From contig JAJPGZ010000001.1 in NCBI GenBank assembly GCA_021325495.1, forward strand, positions 1 through 64,000: a DNA stretch of 64,000 nt, read 5' to 3'. Below, in pieces: positions 42,727-51,670 of the stretch. A model generated the notes under the pieces. That model saw nothing but the letters and a program-made list of their open reading frames with translations. It ran no database searches and was not told the DNA's origin. Each line of letters starts with the position of its first letter. The first letter of the stretch is position 1. Made by a program: the position numbers and the translations under genes. The DNA comes from Spartobacteria bacterium. Lineage in GTDB: Bacteria > Verrucomicrobiota > Verrucomicrobiia > Chthoniobacterales > UBA10450.

Positions 42727-43409
42727 GATGATTTGGGTTGGTTGCCGTCGACGATCCAGCCATCGCGCAGTTGAATAATGCGATCGCTGTAGCCGGCGTT
42801 TTTTTCCGAGTGTGTCACTTGCAAAATTGTGGTGCCTTCCGCGTTCAATCTCTTGAACAACTCCATGATCTCTTCCCCCTGGCTGGAGTGAAGATTTCCG
42901 GTCGGCTCGTCCGCCAGAATCATTTTCGGATTGGAGATAATTGCGCGCGCGACACCGACGAGCTGTTGCTGTCCGCCCGAGAGTTGGCGCGGATACAAAT
43001 CCTTTTTCGCCACGATCTGAAAGCGATCGAGCGTATCGGCGACGATGGCGGAGCGTTCCGTCTTGCTCACTTTCCGATAGGAGAGTGGGATCTCGAGATT
43101 TTCGTAAACGGTCAGGTCGTCGAGCAAATGATATTGTTGAAAGACGAAACCGATCTGCTCGTTGCGTAAGGCCGCGCGTTCCTTTGCTTTCAAATGATGA
43201 ACGGCGGTTTCGTTGAAAAAATATTCGCCGGCCCAACCATGATCGTGCATCCCAAGAATGTGCAGGAGCGATGATTTGCCCGCCCCGGACGGCCCCATGA
43301 TCGAGACGAACTCTCCCTCGGCGATGTCGAGATTGATGTCGCGCAGAACGTAAAAGAATTTTCCGTGCGCCAGCGGATACGAGCGTTCGAGATTACGTAA
43401 GCGAATCAT
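42723..43409 (-). CDS. MacB/LolD-type ABC transporter ATPase (operon gene 6)
   Basis: 228 aa. Walker [11 protein letters not shown] loop [12 protein letters not shown], signature [15 protein letters not shown], Walker [11 protein letters not shown] loop VTHSEKN. These are the features of MacB/LolD-type ATPases that power mechanotransmission rather than transport through the membrane. Coupled by overlap to the permease gene at 40222. Confidence 0.94.
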   Translation of the reverse strand: MIRLRNLERSYPLAHGKFFYVLRDINLDIAEGEFVSIMGPSGAGKSSLLHILGMHDHGWAGEYFFNETAVHHLKAKERAALRNEQIGFVFQQYHLLDDLTVYENLEIPLSYRKVSKTERSAIVADTLDRFQIVAKKDLYPRQLSGGQQQLVGVARAIISNPKMILADEPTGNLHSSQGEEIMELFKRLNAEGTTILQVTHSEKNAGYSDRIIQLRDGWIVDGNQPKSS

Positions 43410-43417
43410 AAGCTAAG

Positions 43418-45868
43418 TCAGGCGTTGTGGCTGAGAGCGATCATGGGATCGGCGCGGGTCGCGCGCAGAGCGGGAATGTAACTGGCAAGCAAGGCCACGA
43501 GCGCCAGCGTCGCGGTGACCATGGCGAAGATCGACATGTCGAAAGGATCGACATGGTACAGCAAACTGCGCAGCGTCGAGCTGCCGAGCAGCGCAACCGG
43601 CAGGCCAATGATCGCGCCGATGAGCAAAAGCTTTCCGGCATGGCTCATGACCATTTTCAAAACATCGCCGCGCTGCGCGCCGAGGGCCATGCGCACGCCG
43701 ATTTCGTGCGTCCGTTGCACGACGAGAAAAGAAATCACGCCATACATCCCGACCGACGCGAGCAACAACGCGACGCCCGAAAATGCGCCTAACAACATCA
43801 CCGAGAGCCGGCGCGGCGCGATGGAATCTGCCACTACCTGATCAAGCGTGCGCACATTCGAAAGCGGAATATCCGGATCGACATTGCGCAGTTCGTTCCG
43901 GATCGCGCTCGTGAGCATGCGCGCATCCTGCGAGCTGCGTACCGCCAGGACCATGTCGCGGTCCGGCGCCTGCGAATGCGGCAGATAAAATTCCGGGGCC
44001 GCGTCTACGTCCAGGCCGCGATGTCTTAGATTTCCAACCACGCCGACGATGGTCGCCCATTTCGGATTTTGGTCGTCGCGCGAAATCCTTTTCCCAAGCG
44101 CGTCCTCATTTGGAAAATATTTTTTCGCGAACGCTTCATTCACGATCACCACTTCGGGCGCATCCGCGCTATCGGCCTCGGTAAAAAATCGGCCACGCAA
44201 CAACGGCGTTTCGAGCACGCGAAAATAATCGGGCGTGATGTCGCGAATCTCCTCATCGGGATAGGCGCCGGTTCGTTTCGGGTCCTGTCCCTCGATTATA
44301 AAAGAGCTGTCCGTATTCGATCCGCTCAGCGGCAGAACAACCGTAAAGGCGGCGTGCTGCACTCCGGGGATATTCTTAATCCGACGCTCCGCCTCCGCGT
44401 AAAAATTCGAGACCGGTTTTCCACGCGGATATTTCATTACCGGCAGCGAGACTTCCGCCGTCAGCACATGCTGCGGATTAAATCCGGGCGAAACATTTTG
44501 TAATCGACTGAAACTTTTCATCAATAACCCGGCGCCGATTAAGAGCACGAGGGCGAGTGCGGTCTCGATCACGATGAGACCGTTGCGCAAACGATTACGG
44601 CGAACGCCGGCGGTGGAGGAGCGACTGCCTTCCTTTAGCGCTTCCGTCAGCTCCGGTTTTGCACTCGCGAGTGCGGGGATTAATCCGAAGACTATCCCCG
44701 TCCCGACGGAAACCAGCAGCGCGACGAACAACACGCGAAGATCGACATTCACCTCGCGCAATCTCGGAACGGTTTGCGCGCCGAGAACGCGCACAATGTC
44801 GAGCGCCCACACTGCCAGCAGCACGCCGGCGGTGCCACCTAAGATCGACAAGAGCACACTCTCGACCAGCAATTGTCGCAGGATGCGTTTGAAAGATGCG
44901 CCTAACGAAATCCGAATCGCGATCTCGCGTTCACGCGCGCTCGCCCGCGCCAGCAGCATCGTCGCCAGGTTCGCGCACGCGATCAGCAATACGAGCGAAA
45001 CCGCGCCGAGCAGAATTAACAACGGCGTCCGCATTCCGCCCACGACTTGTTCCTGCAGCGAGTAAAGTTTCGCTCCGAAGCTGGTGGATGCCGGATAATT
45101 ATTCGGGTTCGCCCGCTTGAAATTTGCGGTGATCGAATCGATCTCCGCCTGCGCGCGACCTAGACTCATGTTCGGGGCCAGACGCGCGATCACTCCGTAA
45201 CTGCGCGAATAACGCGCTTCCCGTTCTTGTTTGGTAAATGCGATCGGCTTCCAAATTTCGGCGCGGTCCGCGAACTGCGCGCCTTGCACGTTGAAAAGCG
45301 GCAGGGGAAAATCGAATTGGGCCGGCATGATTCCGATAACGGTGAAACTGCGACCGTTGAGAGATAATTTATTGCCGATCAAACTCGGATCGGAATTAAA
45401 GCGACGCTTCCATAAACGCGCGCTAATGACGACGACATCGTCATGGCCTTCGCCAGATTCTTCCGCGGCAAAGACGCGGCCTTTGATCGGAGTCACCCCG
45501 AGAAGGGAAAATAAATTCGGGGAGACGACTGCGCCTTGCAGTCGCTCGGGCACATCGCCGCTGGTCAGATTGAATGCGGCATAGTTAAACGCGGCGATCT
45601 TGTCGAACGTGGTCGTTTGTTTTTCGTAATCTTCAAACTCGGGCGCGGAAACCGGGATGCGTTCGAGTCCCTGCGCCGGGAATTGTTCCCAGAGCAGAAC
45701 GAGACGGGCCGGATCTTGATAGGGCAGTGGCCTAACGAGCAGCGCATTGATTAAACTGAAGACGGCGCTGTTCGCGCCGATGGCGAGCGCGATCGTCGCC
45801 ACCGCGATGGCGACAAAGCCCGGCGTTTTCATGAGTCCCCGGGCCGCGAATCTCAGCTCGCCAAGCAT
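43418..45868 (-). CDS. ADOP/MacB-type ABC transporter permease (operon gene 5)
   Basis: 816 aa. MLGELRFAARGLMKTPGFVAIAV, IAIRISLGASFKRILRQLLVES and ALRATRADPMIALSHNA show the ADOP pattern. Two 10-mers 16 bp apart (45873, 45889) fill the 32-bp gap between it and the ATPase gene. Confidence 0.9.
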   Translation of the reverse strand: MLGELRFAARGLMKTPGFVAIAVATIALAIGANSAVFSLINALLVRPLPYQDPARLVLLWEQFPAQGLERIPVSAPEFEDYEKQTTTFDKIAAFNYAAFNLTSGDVPERLQGAVVSPNLFSLLGVTPIKGRVFAAEESGEGHDDVVVISARLWKRRFNSDPSLIGNKLSLNGRSFTVIGIMPAQFDFPLPLFNVQGAQFADRAEIWKPIAFTKQEREARYSRSYGVIARLAPNMSLGRAQAEIDSITANFKRANPNNYPASTSFGAKLYSLQEQVVGGMRTPLLILLGAVSLVLLIACANLATMLLARASAREREIAIRISLGASFKRILRQLLVESVLLSILGGTAGVLLAVWALDIVRVLGAQTVPRLREVNVDLRVLFVALLVSVGTGIVFGLIPALASAKPELTEALKEGSRSSTAGVRRNRLRNGLIVIETALALVLLIGAGLLMKSFSRLQNVSPGFNPQHVLTAEVSLPVMKYPRGKPVSNFYAEAERRIKNIPGVQHAAFTVVLPLSGSNTDSSFIIEGQDPKRTGAYPDEEIRDITPDYFRVLETPLLRGRFFTEADSADAPEVVIVNEAFAKKYFPNEDALGKRISRDDQNPKWATIVGVVGNLRHRGLDVDAAPEFYLPHSQAPDRDMVLAVRSSQDARMLTSAIRNELRNVDPDIPLSNVRTLDQVVADSIAPRRLSVMLLGAFSGVALLLASVGMYGVISFLVVQRTHEIGVRMALGAQRGDVLKMVMSHAGKLLLIGAIIGLPVALLGSSTLRSLLYHVDPFDMSIFAMVTATLALVALLASYIPALRATRADPMIALSHNA

Positions 45869-45900
45869 AAGATGTCGATCTTAGCGATTGTCGATCTTAG

Positions 45901-46647
45901 CTAAGCGGCTATGCGATTGTCTTCCACCACGCGCCCGTCGAACAGGTGGATGGTTCGATCGGCATTCTGCGCAAATCGCGGATCGTGCGTCACCATGCAG
46001 ATGGTCGCGCCGCCCGCGTGCAATTCCTTGAGCAGGTCCATGACCGCTTCGCCATTCCGTGAATCAAGATTTCCTGTTGGTTCGTCCGCGAGCAGGATCG
46101 CTGGCTTACCCGCGAGGGCTCGCGCCACTGCCACTCGCTGTTGCTGGCCGCCGGAGAGCTGACTCGGCAGATGTTTCGCACGATGCGCCATGCCCACGCG
46201 CTCGAGCGCCTCAGTCACAAACTGCTTCCGTTCGCTCGATGCCATTCCGCGATAGGTCAATGGCAGCTCAACGTTCTCATAAACAGTGAGGTCGCCGATG
46301 AGATTGAAGCTTTGGAAAATGAAACCGATCTCGCGGTTGCGAATGCGCGCCCGTTCCGGAAAAGATAGGTTCGCGACTTCGGTGCCCTTAAGTGAGTAGC
46401 TGCCGCCACTCGGCGTGTCTAGTAATCCCAAGATCGACAATAAGGTCGACTTGCCGCAGCCGGACGGGCCGGCGATGGACAAATATTCGCCGTTGCGAAT
46501 ATCCAGGTGAATTCCCGAGAGCGCGTGCGTCTCGACTTCGTCGGTGAGAAACACCTTGGTCACGGCGTCGAGGTGAATCAACGCGTTGGAACCGTTGCGC
46601 GCGGTGCTTTGTGTTTGATTGGCAGGATTTGGTGAGGTTGCTGTCAT
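45901..46647 (-). CDS. MacB/LolD-type ABC transporter ATPase (operon gene 4)
   Basis: 248 aa. Walker A GPSGCGKST, Q loop FIFQSFNLIGDL, signature LSGGQQQRVAVARAL, Walker [12 protein letters not shown] loop MVTHDPRFA. It has a short polar N-terminal extension of about 20 residues. The gene follows the adaptor gene by 11 bp. Confidence 0.94.
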   Translation of the reverse strand: MTATSPNPANQTQSTARNGSNALIHLDAVTKVFLTDEVETHALSGIHLDIRNGEYLSIAGPSGCGKSTLLSILGLLDTPSGGSYSLKGTEVANLSFPERARIRNREIGFIFQSFNLIGDLTVYENVELPLTYRGMASSERKQFVTEALERVGMAHRAKHLPSQLSGGQQQRVAVARALAGKPAILLADEPTGNLDSRNGEAVMDLLKELHAGGATICMVTHDPRFAQNADRTIHLFDGRVVEDNRIAA

Positions 46648-46658
46648 ATCTTAGTTTA

Positions 46659-47981
46659 TTAGTTAAGGCGAATTCGATCGTGCGCATCCCATGCGCTCGT
46701 GTCCGAAAGGATGACCTGATCTCCGGGATTCAGGCCGCTGACGATTTCGATGGTGTTGACCGAGCTTTTGCCCAGCTTCACCGGCGTGCGCGCAGCTTCG
46801 TTGCTGTTCGGCACGAGTTTAAAAATTCCGACGGTGTTGTTCTCCTGGCCAAAGGCGGGTCGGCCGACGTAAACCACATTTTCCAAACGTTCTAGCTCGA
46901 TCGTTCCATCGACACTGAGATCCGGCCGCGCGCCTTTTGGCAAAGCTTCATCAAACGCGACGTCCACTTTCACCGTCCCCTGTTCCACGGCGGGATCAAC
47001 CCGCGTGACGTGTCCTTTTACGAGACCGTTGCGGGTATCGATTGACGCCTGCTGATTAATTTGAATGTCCTTCGCCTGCGTCTCGGCGATTTTTACTTCC
47101 GCTTTCAGTTTCGTCGGATCGGCCACGCGCGCGAGGTTCTGGCCGACTTTCACAAGTTGACCAACCTCGACCGGTAACTGTTGCAGCACGCCGGACATGC
47201 CCGCCTTCACGTGCAGCGCTTCGACTTGGTCCCGTTTCAATTTCGCCAATTCGTTCGCTTGATCGACAGCCGCTTGTTTGGATTGAATCTGCGGCTCGAT
47301 CGAGTCACGCGCGAAAGCCAGGCGCTTTTGCTCAATCTGATCGCGCGCGGCCAGGTCGGCTTCTTTTACTTTGGAAGTCTTGTAAACGAGTTCGGCCACC
47401 AATCCATTTTTCGCGAGCTGGTCATTGGTCTCACGCTCCATTTTTGCCTGCTCGTATTCAGCGTGAACTTTCGCCGCCGTCGCCTCTTGATCGAGTAGCT
47501 CGCGTTGCAAGGTCGCACGCGAAGTTGTGAAATCTGCGGTCGCGGCCGCCGCTTTCGATTGCGCATCGTGCGCCGATTGTTCGAGCTCAGGGCTCGTCAT
47601 TTCCAAAATAACGGTCTCGGGTTCGACCTGCGCGCCCGGCCTAACGACAATCTTTTCCACGCGTCCATCAGTGTTCGCCGCGATCCAGCGAATGTCTTCC
47701 GGCACCAACGTGCCCAGGCCGCGCACTTGCCGCACCATCGGTCCGCGTTTCACCGTGTCGATCCACACCGTCGAACGATCGACACTCGGCACCGCCGGTT
47801 TCAATCGCGACAACACGAACGTCACCAGCAGCAACGCGAGCACGCTACCGGCGATGATGATGATGCGGCGCTTACGTTTCTTTGCAGCGACGCCCTGGCG
47901 TGGCACGTCCATGCTTGAAAGAGTGGACGTGAATCCAGTCGGGCGCACTACGTTTGCTTGTTCCTGGGGTTGTGGGGTCAT
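46659..47981 (-). CDS. MacA/HlyD-type periplasmic adaptor protein (operon gene 3)
   Basis: 440 aa. One N-terminal helix (IIIIAGSVLALLLVTFVLS), a biotinyl-lipoyl half (VRQVRGLGTLVPEDI), a long alpha hairpin (about 130-270, Ala/Glu/Lys/Gln-rich coiled coil) and beta-barrel parts (LVKVGQNLARVADPTKL, GLVKGHVTRVDPAVEQGTV). This bridges the MacB-like permeases to an outer-membrane channel; no TolC-like gene is in the window. Confidence 0.92.
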   Translation of the reverse strand: MTPQPQEQANVVRPTGFTSTLSSMDVPRQGVAAKKRKRRIIIIAGSVLALLLVTFVLSRLKPAVPSVDRSTVWIDTVKRGPMVRQVRGLGTLVPEDIRWIAANTDGRVEKIVVRPGAQVEPETVILEMTSPELEQSAHDAQSKAAAATADFTTSRATLQRELLDQEATAAKVHAEYEQAKMERETNDQLAKNGLVAELVYKTSKVKEADLAARDQIEQKRLAFARDSIEPQIQSKQAAVDQANELAKLKRDQVEALHVKAGMSGVLQQLPVEVGQLVKVGQNLARVADPTKLKAEVKIAETQAKDIQINQQASIDTRNGLVKGHVTRVDPAVEQGTVKVDVAFDEALPKGARPDLSVDGTIELERLENVVYVGRPAFGQENNTVGIFKLVPNSNEAARTPVKLGKSSVNTIEIVSGLNPGDQVILSDTSAWDAHDRIRLN

Positions 47982-47986
47982 TCGAA

Positions 47987-48247
47987 TTACAGAGCGCCGG
48001 ATGCGCGACAGAGTTGCAACACCGCCAGCGCGCCACTCACCAGCGGCACCGCCGCCGTCAGCATGATCGTCGCGAACACCGCCGCTTCACCGGCGAAATG
48101 TGTTTTCGCTTCCGCGTTAAAGTAATCGCGGCTGAAACGCCAGTAGGTCGATGTCGATCCTGTGCTGCAGTGGCCGTTGAATTCGTCGAGCGCCATCGAT
48201 TGATATTGGCAATCAACGCTCGGAAATTTTGTCATTGTTGGTTTCAT
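47987..48247 (-). CDS. 86-aa small membrane protein, first gene after the sigma-54 promoter
   Basis: Starts at ATG 48245-48247 (MKPTMTKFPSVDCQYQSM) after the purine-rich CAGGAAAAG. A polar, Ser/Thr-rich N-terminal half is followed by a hydrophobic segment (AAVFATIMLTAAVPLVSGAL) and a short tail. No family recognised. It lies 5 bp before the adaptor gene, so it is the first gene expressed from the promoter at 48329. Confidence 0.55.
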   Translation of the reverse strand: MKPTMTKFPSVDCQYQSMALDEFNGHCSTGSTSTYWRFSRDYFNAEAKTHFAGEAAVFATIMLTAAVPLVSGALAVLQLCRASGAL

Positions 48248-48328
48248 AAATCTTTTCCTGTTCTTCCTTTGAGATGCACTCAACGCACTCGCCGGATTCA
48301 AAAGTTTTTCTCCTCGATGCGCCCTATT

Positions 48329-48343
48329 GCAATGCGCGTGCCA
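48329..48343 (-). promoter_or_regulatory. Sigma-54 promoter (-24/-12), consensus match
   Basis: On the minus strand the sequence reads TGGCACG-CGCA-TTGC, identical to the core sigma-54 consensus TGGCAC-N5-TTGC. The GC of the -12 element lies at 48329-48330, giving a transcript start near 48317 and a leader of about 70 nt before ATG 48247. The NtrC-type activator encoded just upstream (49793-51139) is the obvious partner. Confidence 0.85.
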
Positions 48344-48442
48344 ACGCTTTTAACAAAGTCACATCGCGCACTTTCCCAATGACTTACAATTGTCGATCTA
48401 AAATTCGACCCGTGCGCATTGCTCCGCGCGTGGGACGCTCTT

Positions 48443-48458
48443 GTCCCGATTTCGGGAC
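48443..48458. promoter_or_regulatory. Inverted repeat, candidate activator site or terminator
   Basis: GTCCCGA-tt-TCGGGAC is a perfect 7-bp palindrome 100 bp upstream of the sigma-54 promoter. A further GGGAC half-site at about 48432-48436 makes three related half-sites. Position and symmetry fit an upstream activator site for the NtrC-type regulator. It also sits only 4 bp after the kinase stop codon, so a terminator hairpin is the alternative, although no T tract follows. Confidence 0.45.
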
Positions 48459-48461
48459 GGC

Positions 48462-49796
48462 CTAACGCGGCAATCGGAGCAACGCTTCCGCGCCGGTACG
48501 ATTGCGTCGATTCGTTAGGCTAAGTGAACCGCCATGCGCTTCCGCGATTTGTCGGCTCAAAGCGAGACCGATGCCGGAACCGCCGGGCTTGGTCGTGAAG
48601 AACGGCACGAACAAATTTGTCGGATTCATGATGCCGGGTCCTTCGTCTTGCACAAAAACTTCAACGCAATCGCCCGCTTCGCGCCAACCGATCTCGACGG
48701 CGCCGTGCGTTTCAATGGCGGCATCGACCGCATTGTGCGCCAGATTGATGAACAATTGCTCGAGCTGCGCGGCATCGGCGTGAACATGTGTCTTCGGTCC
48801 GCCCACGATTTTCACCGGCATACGCCGCTCCAGACTAACGACACGCTGAACGACCTCCGCAAGATCGACATCTTCCTTTTGCGGCGGCGGTAATTTCGCC
48901 AGCCGCGTATACGCTTGCATGAAACGCGAAAGCGAATCGGCGCGGGCCGCGATCGATTTCAAACCGCTTTGCGCGTCGTCCTTCCAATCCGCCGGCGGCG
49001 GATCGCGACGCAAAAGCGATTCCAAACTGCCCGCGAGCGACTTGATCGGCGCGAGTGAGTTATTCATTTCGTGGCCGAGCACGCGCACGAGTCGTTGCCA
49101 GGCGCGACGTTCTTCCTCGCGCAAGGTGCGGCTGAGATCGGTGAGCACGAGCAAGTCGTGCGGCAAACCATGCTCGCGAAATGTGCTGCGACGAATTCCC
49201 CAGCGGCCCGACCCACCGGGAAATGTGAGCGTCAACGGCGCGTCTTCATGGGAGTCGAGGCATTCGGCTAGGCCGAGCTCGCTCGCTTTTCGGCCTAACA
49301 ACTTGTCGATCGTCTGTCCGAGCAGATTTTCGCCGGCACGATTAACCAGACGCAGCCGTCGCTCCGGATCGAATGTGAAAACGGCGACGTCGATTTCGGC
49401 CATGATCGTGCGCAAGAGCGCAGTCGCTTCGAACGCTCCGAGACGCTGCACACGCAATGTTTCCCCTAACGAATTGATCTCGAGCAACGCTTCACCGAGA
49501 GAATCATCCATCCGTGCGCCGCGAGCGCGAATGGAGTAATCGCCTTCGCGCAACGCCGCGAGCAGGTTCGTCATCGTTTGCAGCGGATGCACGATATGTT
49601 CGCGCGCGCTTCCGAGGAATCCGGCGGCGAAACCGATAATGATGAGCGAAAGCGTCCACTGCACTTTCGCGGAGTAATCGCCAAACCATAAGATCGACAA
49701 TGCGGTGATGGCCGCGGGCGCGGCGGCGCCGATGACCAGCCACGTCAATTTGCCCTCGTGCGAAAAACGATGTCGATCTTTCGGCCCGCGCTTCAC
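48462..49796 (-). CDS. NtrY-like sensor histidine kinase (operon gene 2 of the regulator pair)
   Basis: 444 aa. Two N-terminal helices (about 17-40 and 48-63), a HAMP-like linker, a PAS-like domain (about 130-225), the H box VLGHEMNNSLAPIKSL with His near 240, N box INLAHNAVDAA and G boxes DEGPGI and GSGIGLALS. It overlaps the regulator gene by 4 bp. Because it faces the membrane and lacks a large periplasmic loop, it may sense envelope or cytoplasmic stress. The stop TAG is part of a CCTAACG motif. Confidence 0.93.
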   Translation of the reverse strand: MKRGPKDRHRFSHEGKLTWLVIGAAAPAAITALSILWFGDYSAKVQWTLSLIIIGFAAGFLGSAREHIVHPLQTMTNLLAALREGDYSIRARGARMDDSLGEALLEINSLGETLRVQRLGAFEATALLRTIMAEIDVAVFTFDPERRLRLVNRAGENLLGQTIDKLLGRKASELGLAECLDSHEDAPLTLTFPGGSGRWGIRRSTFREHGLPHDLLVLTDLSRTLREEERRAWQRLVRVLGHEMNNSLAPIKSLAGSLESLLRRDPPPADWKDDAQSGLKSIAARADSLSRFMQAYTRLAKLPPPQKEDVDLAEVVQRVVSLERRMPVKIVGGPKTHVHADAAQLEQLFINLAHNAVDAAIETHGAVEIGWREAGDCVEVFVQDEGPGIMNPTNLFVPFFTTKPGGSGIGLALSRQIAEAHGGSLSLTNRRNRTGAEALLRLPR

Positions 49797-51139
49797 AGGC
49801 CGTATTGCTGCAGCCGCCGATAAAACGCGCTCCGGCTGAGACCGAGCGCTTCAGCCGCTTTGCGCGCGTTGCCGTCATTGCGCGCGAGCGCTTTTTTGAT
49901 CAAGAACGCTTCGACTTCTTCCAAACTCATGTCTTCAAGACTGCGCGATTCCCCCGCAGCAGTCGTTAGGCCAAGATCGCGCGCATGCAATTGTCGATCT
50001 TGCGACATTAAGACAGCGCGCTCGATGACGTGGTCGAGCTCGCGCACATTTCCGGGATACGCGTGTTGCATCAATCGTTCGCGCGCCGGTTCGTCGAACC
50101 CTACGATTTCTTTGCGATAACGCTGCGCGTGCTGACTGAGAAAACTATTGGCCAGCGGCATGATGTCTTCGCGCCGATCACGCAACGGCGGCAGCGGAAT
50201 TTCGATCGTGTTCAAGCGAAACAACAAATCTTGTCGGAATTTTCCGGCCGCGACTTCGTCCGTTAGGTTCGCGTTCGTTGCTGAAACGATGCGCACATTC
50301 GCGTGCAAGGTTTTCGACGAACCGACGCGTTCGAATTCTCCCGTTTCAATCACGCGCAAAAGCTTCGCCTGTTGATTGAGCGGAATATTCGCGATCTCGT
50401 CCATGAAGAGCGTGCTCTCGTCCGCGAGCTCGAAGCGGCCGGCGCGATCGGTCTTCGCGTCGGTGAACGCGCCTTTGACGTGACCGAACAATTCGCTCTC
50501 GAATAAAGTCTCGGACAAACCGCCCATGTTCACCGTGATCATGCTGTGCGGCGCGCGCGGCGAGAGCGCATGAATCGCTTGCGCGACCAGACTTTTACCC
50601 GTGCCGTTTTCGCCGGTGATGAGCACATTCGCGTCCGAGGGCGCGACGCGTTGAATGATTTCGATGACGGGACGCATGGCCGGCGCTTCGGCGATGAGGT
50701 TCGGAATGTTTCCGCCTAACAACTTATTGGCGGCTTCAAGCTTGCGCCCTTTGCGCAACGCGCTCGCGAGCTCGATCTGCGTGCGCACGATGGTGAGGAC
50801 GCGATCGTTGTCCCACGGCTTGGTCACGAAATCGCGCGCGCCGCGTTTCATCGCTTCCACCGCAAGATCGACAGTTGCCCATGCCGTCATGACCACCACC
50901 GGCAAGGTGTTATCGATATCCTGGATTTTCGGAATGACTTCGAGACCTTCCTGCCCTGACGTGGTGTCGCGCGTGTAGTTCAGGTCCATCATGAGCAGCG
51001 CATAATCTTTTTTCTCGAGGGCAGAGAAGATGCCGCCTAACGAAGTGACCGCGTCGGACTGGTAACCTTCGCCCTTGAGCAAAATGCGCAGCGCTTCGAG
51101 CACGTCGCGCTGATCGTCGGCGATAAGGATGCGGGTCAC
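49793..51139 (-). CDS. NtrC-family sigma-54 activator response regulator
   Basis: 448 aa. Receiver domain 1-120 (DDQR, phosphoacceptor Asp in MMDLNYTRD, Lys in VTKPWD). AAA+ domain 140-375 with Walker A GENGTGKS, Walker B STLFMDEIAN and the sigma-54-contacting loop GAFTDAKTDR (consensus GAFTGA, fifth residue changed to Asp). A Fis-type HTH at the end (NARKAAEALGLSRSAFYRRLQQYG). Likely phosphorylated by the overlapping kinase. Confidence 0.94.
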   Translation of the reverse strand: MTRILIADDQRDVLEALRILLKGEGYQSDAVTSLGGIFSALEKKDYALLMMDLNYTRDTTSGQEGLEVIPKIQDIDNTLPVVVMTAWATVDLAVEAMKRGARDFVTKPWDNDRVLTIVRTQIELASALRKGRKLEAANKLLGGNIPNLIAEAPAMRPVIEIIQRVAPSDANVLITGENGTGKSLVAQAIHALSPRAPHSMITVNMGGLSETLFESELFGHVKGAFTDAKTDRAGRFELADESTLFMDEIANIPLNQQAKLLRVIETGEFERVGSSKTLHANVRIVSATNANLTDEVAAGKFRQDLLFRLNTIEIPLPPLRDRREDIMPLANSFLSQHAQRYRKEIVGFDEPARERLMQHAYPGNVRELDHVIERAVLMSQDRQLHARDLGLTTAAGESRSLEDMSLEEVEAFLIKKALARNDGNARKAAEALGLSRSAFYRRLQQYGL

Positions 51140-51231
51140 GGCGTAACTCTTCGCCGCGTTTCCGACTCGCTGTCAATGCGCCTTACAAAAAGAAGATGTC
51201 GATCTTGCGCCGAATTTCGTAGATTTGCAGC

Positions 51232-51453
51232 GTGATCACGCAGACCGACATCGCAGTTTGGTCCGCTTCGGCGCTGCTGGCGGTTGGAATCGGCTGGAGC
51301 CGTTACGCCAAATGGAAAACCCGCGACAAACTCGTGCGCGATCTCGTTGCGATGAAGCCGGAGCAGCGCTCCAAGTTTTTGATGCGGCTCGATCCGAAAC
51401 TCGCGCAGGAAATGCGGGAACAATTGCTCGCGCGTTACCGCATCATGACGTGA
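51232..51453 (+). CDS. 73-aa membrane-anchored protein
   Basis: From GTG 51232. One N-terminal helix (IAVWSASALLAVGIGWS) followed by a charged cytoplasmic helix pair (KTRDKLVRDLVAMKPEQRSKFLMRLDPKLAQEMREQLLAR). No family recognised. The divergent regulator gene starts about 90 bp away on the other strand. Confidence 0.5.
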   Translation: MITQTDIAVWSASALLAVGIGWSRYAKWKTRDKLVRDLVAMKPEQRSKFLMRLDPKLAQEMREQLLARYRIMT

Positions 51454-51542
51454 ATGCGATTCGTAAGCGCGTTTAGGGAGTTCGGCGCGATTGAATATGG
51501 GACGAAGTTTCCGCGTCCGAAATAAAACGAAAGGAGCTCCAC

Positions 51543-51659
51543 ATGAAATTAATTCATAAAATCAAGGAAAGGGCCGCGGCCGGGTATATCCTGCTTTGGC
51601 TCCTCGGCATTCCAATTCCCGTTCTGCTTCTCATATTCCTTCTGCGCGGTTGCACTTGA
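51543..51659 (+). CDS. 38-aa hydrophobic mini-protein
   Basis: ATG 51543 follows AAAGGAG with about 7 bases spacing. The frame reads MKLIHKIKERAAAGYILLWL then LGIPIPVLLLIFLLRGCT and stops at TGA 51657-51659. A basic N-terminus is followed by a single Pro-containing helix. Similar short 'LLGIPIPVLLLIFLLRGC' proteins recur as uncharacterised ORFs in diverse bacteria (from memory). Confidence 0.6.
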   Translation: MKLIHKIKERAAAGYILLWLLGIPIPVLLLIFLLRGCT

Positions 51660-51670
51660 TCGCGTAATTG

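Noticed and set aside
42727-43236. N-terminal 170-residue extension of the permease at 40222
   Set aside because: It runs in the same strand but a shifted frame through the ATPase gene, is Arg-rich and shows no membrane or known domain; the ATG at 42724-42726 overlaps the ATPase stop normally.
15301-48165. Near matches such as TGTCGATCC or CGATCGACA
   Set aside because: They miss one or more core bases and were not counted as family members.
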